A stretch of DNA of 6,154 nucleotides from JAYUKV01 sp043764135 (GTDB taxonomy: Bacteria > Patescibacteriota > JACMRA01). Below the pieces are notes generated by a model. It saw only the letters and a program-made list of their open reading frames with translations. It was not told the origin of the DNA and searched no databases. Numbering within the stretch: position 1 is the first letter of the stretch; every line of letters starts with the position of its first letter. The stretch lies in the NCBI GenBank assembly GCA_043764135.1, contig JAYUKV010000003.1, positions 1-6,154 of the forward strand. Direction: 5' to 3'. The translations under genes and the position numbers were made by a program. Below are positions 1 to 4,805 of this stretch, one piece after another.

Positions 1-3
1 ATT

Positions 4-28
4 CTAAAACTGCATGTTGCAGTTTTAG
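4..28. terminator. Perfect 11-bp hairpin, possible terminator of a gene outside the window
   Basis: CTAAAACTGCA (4-14) and TGCAGTTTTAG (18-28) are exact reverse complements separated by TGT. The stem ends in a TTTT run, but no longer T-tract follows on the + strand, and the tail on the - strand lies outside the window. It probably marks the end of a neighbouring transcript. Which strand it serves cannot be decided here. Confidence 0.4.
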
Positions 29-199
29 CTTACAACCTACAAAAGGTGTATGATTTGATTAATTGATTGATTTTACTCACAATTTGGGTTTTAAAAAAAC
101 AAATCTCATAGATTAAAGCATATATATTAAAAGTTATTGATTCTAGAGAAATGCACACAGGACTAAAGTCACTAGCGCTTCATATTTCTAAAGTAAATC

Positions 200-231
200 A
201 TGACAAATAAATACTATTTACTTAATATAAA
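200..231 (+). promoter_or_regulatory. Candidate promoter placing transcription start at or near the ATG at 238
   Basis: TATAAA (226-231) lies six bases before the ATG at 238, so transcription starting at the usual distance would begin on or next to the start codon. ATGACA (200-205) matches TTGACA in five of six positions, but its 20-nt spacer is longer than ideal. An 8-bp inverted repeat, AAGTAAAT (191-198) and ATTTACTT (216-223), brackets the spacer and could be an operator. There is no Shine-Dalgarno site. Confidence 0.35.
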
Positions 232-237
232 TATGTT

Positions 238-882
238 ATGTTAAAAATACCTGATCAAATAAGCACAAAAGTACTTATAAAGGTTATAATTTATATATTT
301 ATATTTATTATAATTTTGGTAGTTACAATATTTATATTTAATAAATTTCAAGATAAAACTCAATTATCTGATTGGTTAGCAATTCTGATCAACTTACCAT
401 TAAGTATTTTATCTGCAACATTATTATTCAATCAAAATAGAATAGCTAATAACAGCTCAGAACAAAACACACCAAGGCTAACATATTGTTGTCAAAAAGC
501 CACACAAGAACCAAAAATTTCTCTTGAAAATAATGGAACGAGTGATGCTCAAATAGTTTCAATTTATTATAAAACAGAAGGTGGAAATCTTGTGAGATTA
601 GATAAATATCCAAGATTTATCCTAAATAGAGGTGATAAGATAGATATTAATTTTGATACAGAATCTGATAAATTTCATTCAATCTTAATACAATATAAAA
701 ATCAATTGACAGGTAGAAATTATGTTATTGGTAAGAATATTCATTTTACTGAATGCATTGCTGGAACACCTGTTGGCTTAAAACTTAATAATAAAGATAG
801 CCCTATTGATTATTTAGAGTTTACTAATTTCACTGAAGTGGTAAACAAATCTCCATACAAAGAGAATATTTATTTTATTTAG
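238..882 (+). CDS. Membrane-anchored protein of unknown function: two helices plus a beta-rich domain
   Basis: I do not recognise this 214-aa protein. Residues 12-35 form a long, Ile/Phe-rich membrane helix and residues 45-64 a second one. A short polar linker (65-80) leads to a soluble domain at about 80-200. That domain alternates short hydrophobic strands with Asn/Gly turns, which looks like a beta-sandwich or beta-barrel. Two Cys residues are adjacent near residue 84. ATG 238 is the first start after an in-frame stop at 223 and has no ribosome-binding site. The 3' end overlaps the convergent gene at 875-1201 by eight bases. The shape (2 TM plus beta domain, about 200 aa) resembles membrane effectors such as Cap15 of CBASS. 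That is only an architectural likeness, since no nucleotide cyclase gene is present here. Other possibilities are an envelope-stress or surface protein. Confidence 0.8.
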   Translation: MLKIPDQISTKVLIKVIIYIFIFIIILVVTIFIFNKFQDKTQLSDWLAILINLPLSILSATLLFNQNRIANNSSEQNTPRLTYCCQKATQEPKISLENNGTSDAQIVSIYYKTEGGNLVRLDKYPRFILNRGDKIDINFDTESDKFHSILIQYKNQLTGRNYVIGKNIHFTECIAGTPVGLKLNNKDSPIDYLEFTNFTEVVNKSPYKENIYFI

Positions 883-1201
883 TTTTAAGATTTTGTACAA
901 AATTTGTTAAAGATAAAATGTTAACATTTTTGGTATCTTTCAATACTTCATATGTTTCGTTATCTAAAATAACATTAATATCAGTTTCCTTATCTAATAT
1001 TTCTTTAAAATTATTAGCTACTTTTGTAACATAATTCGAGTCAAGAATCCCGTTATCTAATAATTGAGAGATGGTCAGTATTTTGTTTGAATCTAATGTT
1101 TTGTTTTTTATATCACTCAATTTATTTATAAGATCAACAATTAGACTATTTATTTCATCTTTTGTACTTATAAAAATATTATAAGTTTTGATATTTTCCA
1201 T
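875..1201 (-). CDS. Hypothetical 108-aa soluble protein
   Basis: This is a small, charged, Lys/Asp/Asn-rich protein that I cannot assign. It has no membrane segment or signal peptide. The pattern suggests a short N-terminal strand (residues 5-12), then amphipathic helices at about 14-33, 40-50 and 56-71, and a strand-helix end at 74-105. It ends inside the last codons of the convergent membrane-protein gene (overlap 875-882). It is divergent from the gene at 1314, with a palindrome in the shared 112-bp gap. The start has no SD site. A perfect TATAAT at 1238-1233 on this strand would give a leader of about 25 nt. Size and neighbourhood would fit a regulator or antitoxin-like partner, but no motif supports that. 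It is probably a real gene, because codon use matches its neighbours and the frame is open. Confidence 0.65.
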   Translation of the reverse strand: MENIKTYNIFISTKDEINSLIVDLINKLSDIKNKTLDSNKILTISQLLDNGILDSNYVTKVANNFKEILDKETDINVILDNETYEVLKDTKNVNILSLTNFVQNLKTK

Positions 1202-1232
1202 ATTTATGTTTATTTTTGAATTTTATTATTCA

Positions 1233-1280
1233 ATTATATTTTAACACATATGTTAAATATTTGCAAAAACTGACTATAAG
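1233..1280. promoter_or_regulatory. Divergent promoter region with central palindrome (TTTAACA-N4-TGTTAAA)
   Basis: Between the divergent genes at 1201 (-) and 1314 (+), TTTAACA (1240-1246) and TGTTAAA (1251-1257) form an exact 7-bp inverted repeat around CATA. On the - strand a perfect TATAAT sits at 1238-1233, directly beside the palindrome. On the + strand TATAAG (1275-1280) is a possible -10 whose -35 position would fall on the palindrome's right arm. A protein bound here could therefore affect both genes. The promoter and operator roles are inferred from position and symmetry. Confidence 0.35.
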
Positions 1281-1313
1281 TTTCAAGTTCTAATTATTAA
1301 AAACTAATAGTAT

Positions 1314-1688
1314 ATGGATAAGATAAAAAATTTAACTAAAAAATTAAACGAACATTTAGGCTTAATAGAAAACGAAAACCTTAATTCTGATAACAGATTA
1401 ATTGGCTGGACACAATATGAATTTACAAGATCTGATAACAGATTGTATGGTTACGATTACATCATTGGTATGATTGAATTATGGCTTGGATCTGATCCAA
1501 TAGATACTAAATATACAATTCTGCACTTGATTCATGAAAAACCTGAAATTGAAGGATTAGCCTTTTTTGAGTTAATGGATTTGATTAAAACAGAATGGAG
1601 TTTAGGGTCTAAATTATCAATATATAGTGAAGGGTACCAAAAAGTAATTCATATTAATGACTTTGGTTGTTATTGGAAAAGTTTTTAA
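1314..1688 (+). CDS. Hypothetical 124-aa protein with an SDNRL-x-G repeat
   Basis: I do not recognise this protein. It starts with a basic amphipathic helix (residues 1-17). A short duplication follows: SDNRLIG (25-31) and SDNRLYG (40-46), spaced 15 residues apart and followed by aromatic residues (W32, Y35, Y45, Y47, Y49). The remainder is mixed: a hydrophobic helix at about 49-58, then ILHLIHEKPEIEGLAFFELMDLI-like helices with acidic residues (67-90), and a strand-rich aromatic C-terminus. There is no membrane helix or signal peptide. ATG 1314 has no SD site. TAATAG sits just upstream, four bases before the ATG. The stop lies four bases from the stop of the convergent Nudix gene. The size and isolated position look like accessory genome content. 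Confidence 0.7.
   Translation: MDKIKNLTKKLNEHLGLIENENLNSDNRLIGWTQYEFTRSDNRLYGYDYIIGMIELWLGSDPIDTKYTILHLIHEKPEIEGLAFFELMDLIKTEWSLGSKLSIYSEGYQKVIHINDFGCYWKSF
1386..1444 (+). repeat. 14-nt direct repeat inside the 124-aa gene
   Basis: TCTGATAACAGATT occurs exactly at 1386-1399 and again at 1431-1444, a 45-nt (15-codon) period in the same reading frame. It encodes the repeated SDNRL peptide. Identity at the third codon positions suggests either a recent partial duplication or a nucleotide-level role. Confidence 0.8.
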
Positions 1689-1692
1689 GTTG

Positions 1693-2157
1693 CTAATTTA
1701 ACTTAGCTCCTTCTTGTACCCATTTCACATTATCACCCCATTTAAGATAGTCTCCTATTTCATCAATATCAATCCATCTATTCTCAATAATTGATTTATC
1801 TGGATCAATAACAAAACCCATATCCTTATCAAGCTTTGCTGCATATCTAATATGAATTGATTCCATAATTCCATTTGCCCAATACTCTTGGTAAAAAGCT
1901 TCTTTTATACTATCTTCAACTAATGTAACATTAGCTTCTTCTACACATTCACGTTTTAGACATTCTATAAATGTTTCACCAACTTCAAGCATACCACCTG
2001 GTAAAATCCATTGACCCCTTTTGTGAAATACAATCAACATCTTACCTTCTTGATTAGTAATCAATCCACAAACCTGATTAACCATACCTCCGCTTATTAA
2101 GCCATCGAAAGATCCTTTTTTAAGTACGAATCCGTCTGGTGAATATATTTCTGACAT
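1693..2157 (-). CDS. Nudix hydrolase family protein
   Basis: A 154-aa Nudix enzyme, a family that hydrolyses a nucleoside diphosphate linked to another group, using Mg2+ or Mn2+. The Nudix box spans residues 55-77 with the expected spacing: G55, E61, R69-E70 and E73-E74. These glutamates bind the metal. The usual Gly of the final EExGU is Asn here (A75-N76-V77), a mild departure that should not abolish metal binding. The preceding strands (G31-F44) and the WILPGG motif (50-55) are typical. The C-terminal WIDIDEIGDY stretch (128-137) fits the family's final helix. The substrate cannot be told from sequence; a (d)NTP, sugar nucleotide or capped RNA are all possible. The gene is monocistronic or at the end of a - strand run, 117 bp beyond ruvX, and convergent with the 124-aa gene. 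The start lacks an SD site. Confidence 0.93.
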   Translation of the reverse strand: MSEIYSPDGFVLKKGSFDGLISGGMVNQVCGLITNQEGKMLIVFHKRGQWILPGGMLEVGETFIECLKRECVEEANVTLVEDSIKEAFYQEYWANGIMESIHIRYAAKLDKDMGFVIDPDKSIIENRWIDIDEIGDYLKWGDNVKWVQEGAKLN

Positions 2158-2177
2158 AAAATTATTTAATATTGAAT

Positions 2178-2224
2178 TTTAGATTTGACTTTGTCTAGTA
2201 AGGATTACCTTGTTTAAATCTAAA
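2178..2224. repeat. 9-bp inverted repeat between the Nudix gene and ruvX
   Basis: TTTAGATTT (2178-2186) and AAATCTAAA (2216-2224) are exact reverse complements, 29 bases apart, in the 117-bp gap upstream of the Nudix start. The composition is nearly all A and T, so chance is possible. An operator for the Nudix gene is the main alternative. Confidence 0.3.
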
Positions 2225-2252
2225 GGTCAACACAGAATTAGAACAAGAGATT

Positions 2253-2283
2253 AATTTATAACTAGGCAATTCTCTTATAAATT
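2253..2283 (-). terminator. Possible terminator overlapping the ruvX stop codon
   Basis: AATTTATAA (2253-2261) and TTATAAATT (2275-2283) form an exact 9-bp stem around a 13-nt loop. The ruvX stop (2275-2277) lies inside one arm. The stem is A/T only and no clean T-run follows on the - strand, so a terminator role for the ppa-secG-ruvX transcript is weakly supported. Confidence 0.3.
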
Positions 2284-2655
2284 GTTTAAGTATATGTTTA
2301 GGATTTCGACTGCGGCTATGTGGTTGATTGAGTGTTTGTTTTTTAGGCCCTTTCCTGCTTTTGATGTGTTGTTTTCGTTAACAAAAATTAGTTTTATTGT
2401 GGGGAAGTATTCTTCAAGCTCTTTGGCGAAGATTCTAATTGATGTTGTTACGGTAGTGTCTTGTAACTTAAAGTTAGTTGGTAGTCCTAGGATAATGGTA
2501 TTAATACTTTTTTTATTTATTTCTTGGGTTAATACTTCTTTTAAATCTTTTGTATCTAACTCTTTGTTATATGGAATAACAAGCCCTGATTCACTAGAGC
2601 CAAAAGCGAGACCGGTTCGCACCGATCCCCAATCTATTGCAATTATATCAAACAT
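2275..2655 (-). CDS. ruvX: RuvX/YqgF-family putative Holliday junction resolvase
   Basis: A 126-aa protein of the YqgF/RuvX RNase H-like family, whose members resolve Holliday junctions or process the 5' end of pre-16S rRNA. The N-terminal strand-turn motif AIDWGSVRTGLAFG (residues 6-19) carries the first catalytic Asp (D8). IILGLPTN (54-61) is the usual core strand and loop. The second acidic residue is E94 in FVNENNTSKAG, although the normal DER(L)TT reads NENNT, so the Arg is lost. The terminal motif, normally (V/I)DxxAA, is INHIAAVEIL with Asn111 (codon AAC) replacing the third catalytic Asp. The fold should be intact but activity is doubtful. The gene follows secG by 62 bp and is probably the last in ppa-secG-ruvX. 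The length is slightly under the usual 135-150 aa. No SD site precedes the ATG. Confidence 0.9.
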   Translation of the reverse strand: MFDIIAIDWGSVRTGLAFGSSESGLVIPYNKELDTKDLKEVLTQEINKKSINTIILGLPTNFKLQDTTVTTSIRIFAKELEEYFPTIKLIFVNENNTSKAGKGLKNKHSINHIAAVEILNIYLNNL

Positions 2656-2717
2656 ATATAAATTCTGGATGTGTTATAGTATATATTTATTGGTAGCTTA
2701 TAACTAATAATGTAAGT

Positions 2718-2939
2718 TTAAACATACATAGCATACACAGTAACAGCTGTGTATAGAAAAGCAAAAAATACTGTTAGATAAACTACAAATTTTTCTACTC
2801 CTCTTCTTGTAAGGTAAACTTCGTTACTTCCTCCAAATGATGATGATAGAGCCGCTCCTCTGTTCTGGATTAGAACTAATGCAATAATGCATATAACTGA
2901 GATGACTTGAATAGGTTGTACTGATGATGTAAGGTTCAT
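2718..2939 (-). CDS. secG: Preprotein translocase subunit SecG
   Basis: SecG is the small accessory subunit of the SecYEG channel that moves proteins across or into the cytoplasmic membrane. This 73-aa protein has the family's two-helix plan: TM1 at about 9-24, then the conserved cytosolic loop LVLIQNRGAALSSSFGGS (21-38) and TRRGVEKF (44-51), then TM2 at about 51-72. The Q-x-x-G and FGG signatures of the loop are present. Many SecG proteins have a longer, disordered C-terminal tail, which is missing here, so this is a minimal form. It lies 23 bp after ppa and 62 bp before ruvX on the same strand, which suggests co-transcription. No SD site is visible before the ATG; the preceding bases are A-rich. 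Confidence 0.93.
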   Translation of the reverse strand: MNLTSSVQPIQVISVICIIALVLIQNRGAALSSSFGGSNEVYLTRRGVEKFVVYLTVFFAFLYTAVTVYAMYV

Positions 2940-2962
2940 ATATTGCTTTTTTTAAAATTCAA

Positions 2963-3490
2963 TTATTTAGAATATTCTGTGTAATTATTAAGGTACTTTG
3001 ATACTTCTTCAGTGGCTTCTGTTGCATCGATAAATCCTACAATTTCACATGATTTCTTTTGTAAACGCTTGTAATATTGGAAAAAATCTGCAATTTCGTC
3101 AAGCTTGTGTTTTGGTAAATCGTTTAGATTTAATATATCTTTAAATCTAGGATCGTCGACAGGTACGCCTATTACACAATTATCTATATCTCCAGAGTCT
3201 ATTTTCTTTAACATTCCAATTGCTCTAGTTTTAATTACCGTGCATGGTGGAACTGGGTTTGTAAGAAGCACTGCTACATCCAATGCATCACCATCTTCTG
3301 CTTTTGTAGAAGGGATAAAACCATAGTTAAAAGGATAGAATTCTGATGAGTATAATACTCTATCTAGGAACAATGCACCTGTTTGAGGGTCTAATTCATA
3401 TTTGTTTTGAGAACCGTATGGAATTTCAATTATTACATTAAATTCTTCTTTGGTCCCAGAAGGTAAGAAATATAGATTGTTAGCGTTCAT
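2963..3490 (-). CDS. ppa: Inorganic pyrophosphatase, family I (soluble)
   Basis: This cytosolic enzyme splits pyrophosphate into two phosphates, pulling DNA, RNA and aminoacyl-tRNA synthesis forward. At 175 aa it equals the E. coli Ppa length and aligns along its whole extent. Conserved active-site residues are E22, K30, E32, R44, Y56, the metal-binding D66-G-D68 and D71, D98, D103, and Y140-K141. The signature DGDALDV has Ala where Pro or Glu is usual. The position matching E. coli K104, an active-site Lys, is Cys105 (codon TGT) next to N104. This is unusual, although the metal ligands are all kept. The gene is first in the run ppa-secG-ruvX and is divergent from the membrane-protein gene at 3596. 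The ATG has no SD site. TTGACA at 3530-3525 may be its -35, but no well-spaced -10 is evident. Confidence 0.96.
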   Translation of the reverse strand: MNANNLYFLPSGTKEEFNVIIEIPYGSQNKYELDPQTGALFLDRVLYSSEFYPFNYGFIPSTKAEDGDALDVAVLLTNPVPPCTVIKTRAIGMLKKIDSGDIDNCVIGVPVDDPRFKDILNLNDLPKHKLDEIADFFQYYKRLQKKSCEIVGFIDATEATEEVSKYLNNYTEYSK

Positions 3491-3495
3491 AATAT

Positions 3496-3552
3496 GAATA
3501 TATTCAAGTCAATATTAGTTGTTTTGTCAAAACTGAATATTGATATGCTTGA
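3496..3552. promoter_or_regulatory. Long dyad in the ppa / 3596 divergent promoter region
   Basis: TCAAGTCAATATT (3504-3516) pairs with AATATTGA (3536-3543) and, after a 4-nt TATG bulge, with CTTGA (3548-3552), making 13 base pairs. Inside it GTTTT (3521-3525) and AAAAC (3529-3533) form a second small dyad. The 10-bp palindrome GAATATATTC (3496-3505) abuts the ppa side. TTGACA-like hexamers occur on both strands (3530-3525 on -, 3549-3554 on +). The symmetry in the middle of a 105-bp divergent gap suggests a shared operator, but this is inferred. Confidence 0.35.
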
Positions 3553-3595
3553 CCTTTTTTAATTATTTTGTAAAAGTTTTCGACATATATATCTT

Positions 3596-4072
3596 ATGAA
3601 TCGTTTTGAAATTTTAAATAAGAATCCTATTGAACTGCAAAAATTGTTTACAGTTGACTATTGGATTTCTGCAGGTAATATTGCTACTCCTCCAGTGCAC
3701 TCTTACTCTTATCAATTTTGGGGTTATATTGCATTGATTGTATTTTTAATGTTAATTGCATTTGCCTTTAGAATTTATAAAGGTATTTACCTAGATGAGC
3801 AGACAATTGATAATATCGTAAAAGACAACGATCCTAAAAATCCAATTTATGCTAAATATTCATTTTTTGAAGGATATTTTATGGTTGCTTCATATCTGAC
3901 CGCTTTCTTTTTCTTGTGTAGACAAGCTGAAATTGCAATTTTAGGTAGTAAACCATTTATTTTATTAGTCTTAATATATATTTTGGTTGGGGTATTCTTA
4001 TTCTTAAGATATCTTGTAACTGACAGACAGATCGAAGAACAATTCTTCCTTACAAAAAAAACTATTGCTTAA
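3596..4072 (+). CDS. Three-helix integral membrane protein of unknown function
   Basis: A 158-aa protein I cannot assign to a family. After a soluble N-terminus of about 40 residues containing a WISAGNIATPPVHSYSY stretch, hydrophobic helices lie at about 41-58, 90-108 and 120-140. A charged loop between the first and second (59-87, KGIYLDEQTIDNIVKDNDPKNP) and a polar C-terminal tail (142-158) are probably on the same side as each other only if the helix count is right. Basic residues after TM1 (R59, K62) and TM3 (R138, R144) favour a cytoplasmic location for those ends. There are no transporter or enzyme motifs. The gene is divergent from ppa and ends in its own terminator, so it is probably a single-gene unit. 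TATATA at 3586-3591 lies four bases before the ATG, and there is no SD site. Confidence 0.8.
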   Translation: MNRFEILNKNPIELQKLFTVDYWISAGNIATPPVHSYSYQFWGYIALIVFLMLIAFAFRIYKGIYLDEQTIDNIVKDNDPKNPIYAKYSFFEGYFMVASYLTAFFFLCRQAEIAILGSKPFILLVLIYILVGVFLFLRYLVTDRQIEEQFFLTKKTIA

Positions 4073-4088
4073 AGCAATTTTTTTATTT
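4064..4088 (+). terminator. Rho-independent terminator overlapping the stop codon of the 3-TM gene
   Basis: ATTGC (4064-4068) and GCAAT (4074-4078) pair around TTAAA, and the TAA stop (4070-4072) lies in the loop. A T-rich tail follows at once (TTTTTTATTT). The dyad nominally reaches 7 bp with a 1-nt centre. An A-run precedes the stem, so weak activity on the other strand is possible. Confidence 0.75.
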
Positions 4089-4096
4089 ACAAATCT

Positions 4097-4126
4097 TTGC
4101 ATAAATTCACAAACTCTGTCTATACT
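4097..4126 (+). promoter_or_regulatory. Sigma-70-type promoter for the 4156 gene
   Basis: TTGCAT (4097-4102) and TATACT (4121-4126) are separated by 18 bp and match the consensus in four and five of six positions. Transcription would begin near 4133, giving a leader of about 23 nt that contains the SD site. This is the best-formed promoter with a leader in the window. Confidence 0.6.
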
Positions 4127-4145
4127 CATTAAGCATTGTAAAATT

Positions 4146-4150
4146 GGAGG
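4146..4150 (+). promoter_or_regulatory. Shine-Dalgarno site GGAGG that fixes the start at 4156
   Basis: GGAGG lies five bases before ATG 4156, the ideal spacing. An in-frame TTG at 4144 would swallow this site as codons, so the ATG is the true start. No other gene start in the window has a comparable site. Confidence 0.85.
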
Positions 4151-4155
4151 CTAGA

Positions 4156-4737
4156 ATGTATTTTACATACCCACTTGAAGTTAAAGAGCTACAAAGAATG
4201 GTTGATAATTATGTAGAATCCAACGAAGAAATTGATGAATCTAATTGCCAATTAACACAAGTTGAAAGGGTTGATTACTATCATCTACACAATCAAGCAT
4301 TTGGTATGATTGCAAAAATCAATCCAACGTTTTCGAGAATAATTGAACTGTTTTCAACATTACTTCAAGAAGAGGAGGTTTACATGATTCTACCATTTAA
4401 AAAAGTTGAAGATTACACCCTTTTATATGGCGGTAGTCCAACTAATTTTATTATGGTTTTTCCATTTAGAGAGGATATGAATGTCATAACTGAATTAATA
4501 GTCTGGGAAACAGCTATGAATTTGTTGTATGAAATGTTCTTCATAGAAATAGTTATGAAGTACAATTCTCAGCTAAAAAAAGAATCCATGCCTTTTTTAA
4601 ATTTGGATAATCAGTTAGTCGTTTTGGAGATTCAAAAAGAGAGGTTGGAAATGTTTAGAAATTTTTGGTATACTGAATCTGAGTATTTTGGTAAACGAAA
4701 ACTACCATCAAGATTACAAAAAATTATCACACCTTGA
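4156..4737 (+). CDS. Hypothetical 193-aa helical protein
   Basis: I do not recognise this protein. It looks cytosolic and mostly helical: helices at about 7-21 and 35-75, a short strand region at 75-104 (YMILPFKKVEDYTLLYGG, then NFIMVFPF), a hydrophobic helix at about 108-135 rich in Met, Glu and Phe (amphipathic rather than clearly transmembrane), and a charged helix at about 152-175 with a basic tail. There are no metal-binding or nucleotide-binding motifs. It is the only gene here with a proper promoter, leader and SD site, suggesting stronger or differently controlled translation. An internal AGGAGG precedes in-frame Met77. It ends in TGA, with a terminator just after, so it is a separate unit from tgt. 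It may be a lineage-specific protein. Confidence 0.8.
   Translation: MYFTYPLEVKELQRMVDNYVESNEEIDESNCQLTQVERVDYYHLHNQAFGMIAKINPTFSRIIELFSTLLQEEEVYMILPFKKVEDYTLLYGGSPTNFIMVFPFREDMNVITELIVWETAMNLLYEMFFIEIVMKYNSQLKKESMPFLNLDNQLVVLEIQKERLEMFRNFWYTESEYFGKRKLPSRLQKIITP
4373..4386 (+). promoter_or_regulatory. Internal Shine-Dalgarno and in-frame ATG (possible second start)
   Basis: AGGAGG (4373-4378) is followed after five bases by ATG 4384, which is codon 77 of the 193-aa gene. Initiation here would give a 117-residue C-terminal form containing the strand region and the later helices. The site lies in codons for Glu-Glu-Glu-Val-Tyr, so it may be incidental. Confidence 0.35.
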
Positions 4738-4747
4738 TATACAATTG

Positions 4748-4770
4748 AGCCTAGTAGGGCTTTATTTATT
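4748..4770 (+). terminator. Rho-independent terminator after the 193-aa gene
   Basis: AGCCT (4748-4752) and GGGCT (4757-4761) form a short 5-bp stem with one T-G pair around AGTA. The T-rich stretch TTATTTATTT follows directly. It lies 10 bp after the stop codon and immediately before the proposed tgt -35, so the two units are cleanly separated. Confidence 0.6.
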
Positions 4771-4799
4771 TGATAAACTTTATTTATTAAAGTAATAAT
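4770..4799 (+). promoter_or_regulatory. Promoter predicting a leaderless tgt mRNA
   Basis: TTGATA (4770-4775) and AATAAT (4794-4799) each match the sigma-70 consensus in five of six positions, with an 18-bp spacer. The tgt ATG starts seven positions after the end of the -10 (six bases between), which is where transcription should begin. The mRNA would then start on or beside its own start codon. Confidence 0.55.
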
Positions 4800-4805
4800 T
4801 AGGGT

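Noticed and set aside
890..903. 14-bp palindrome ATTTTGTACAAAAT near the overlapping gene ends
   Set aside because: It has no loop for a terminator hairpin, is A/T-rich and lies within the codons of the 108-aa gene. Chance is a sufficient explanation.
1486..1500. TTGGATC-T-GATCCAA palindrome
   Set aside because: It is inside the coding region of the 124-aa gene, far from its promoter, and is explained by the encoded residues. No second copy was seen.
875..1688. Toxin-antitoxin pair (108-aa and 124-aa genes)
   Set aside because: The genes are divergent and not a tandem operon, and neither has a recognisable toxin or DNA-binding motif.
2282..2707. Open frame of 141 codons on the + strand
   Set aside because: It lies opposite ruvX, which has clear family motifs on the other strand. 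This frame has no recognisable motif and no start signal.
3105..3326. Open frame of 73 codons on the + strand inside ppa
   Set aside because: It is a mirror of a well-conserved gene with no independent support.
4144..4155. TTG start four codons upstream for the 193-aa protein
   Set aside because: The extra codons contain the GGAGG that is perfectly spaced for ATG 4156, so this stretch is leader and not protein.
4735..4737. TGA as glycine (genetic code 25, seen in some Patescibacteria)
   Set aside because: All conserved Gly positions in Tgt, Ppa, SecG and RuvX use GGN codons and none uses TGA. The TGA here is followed by a terminator, so it is a stop.
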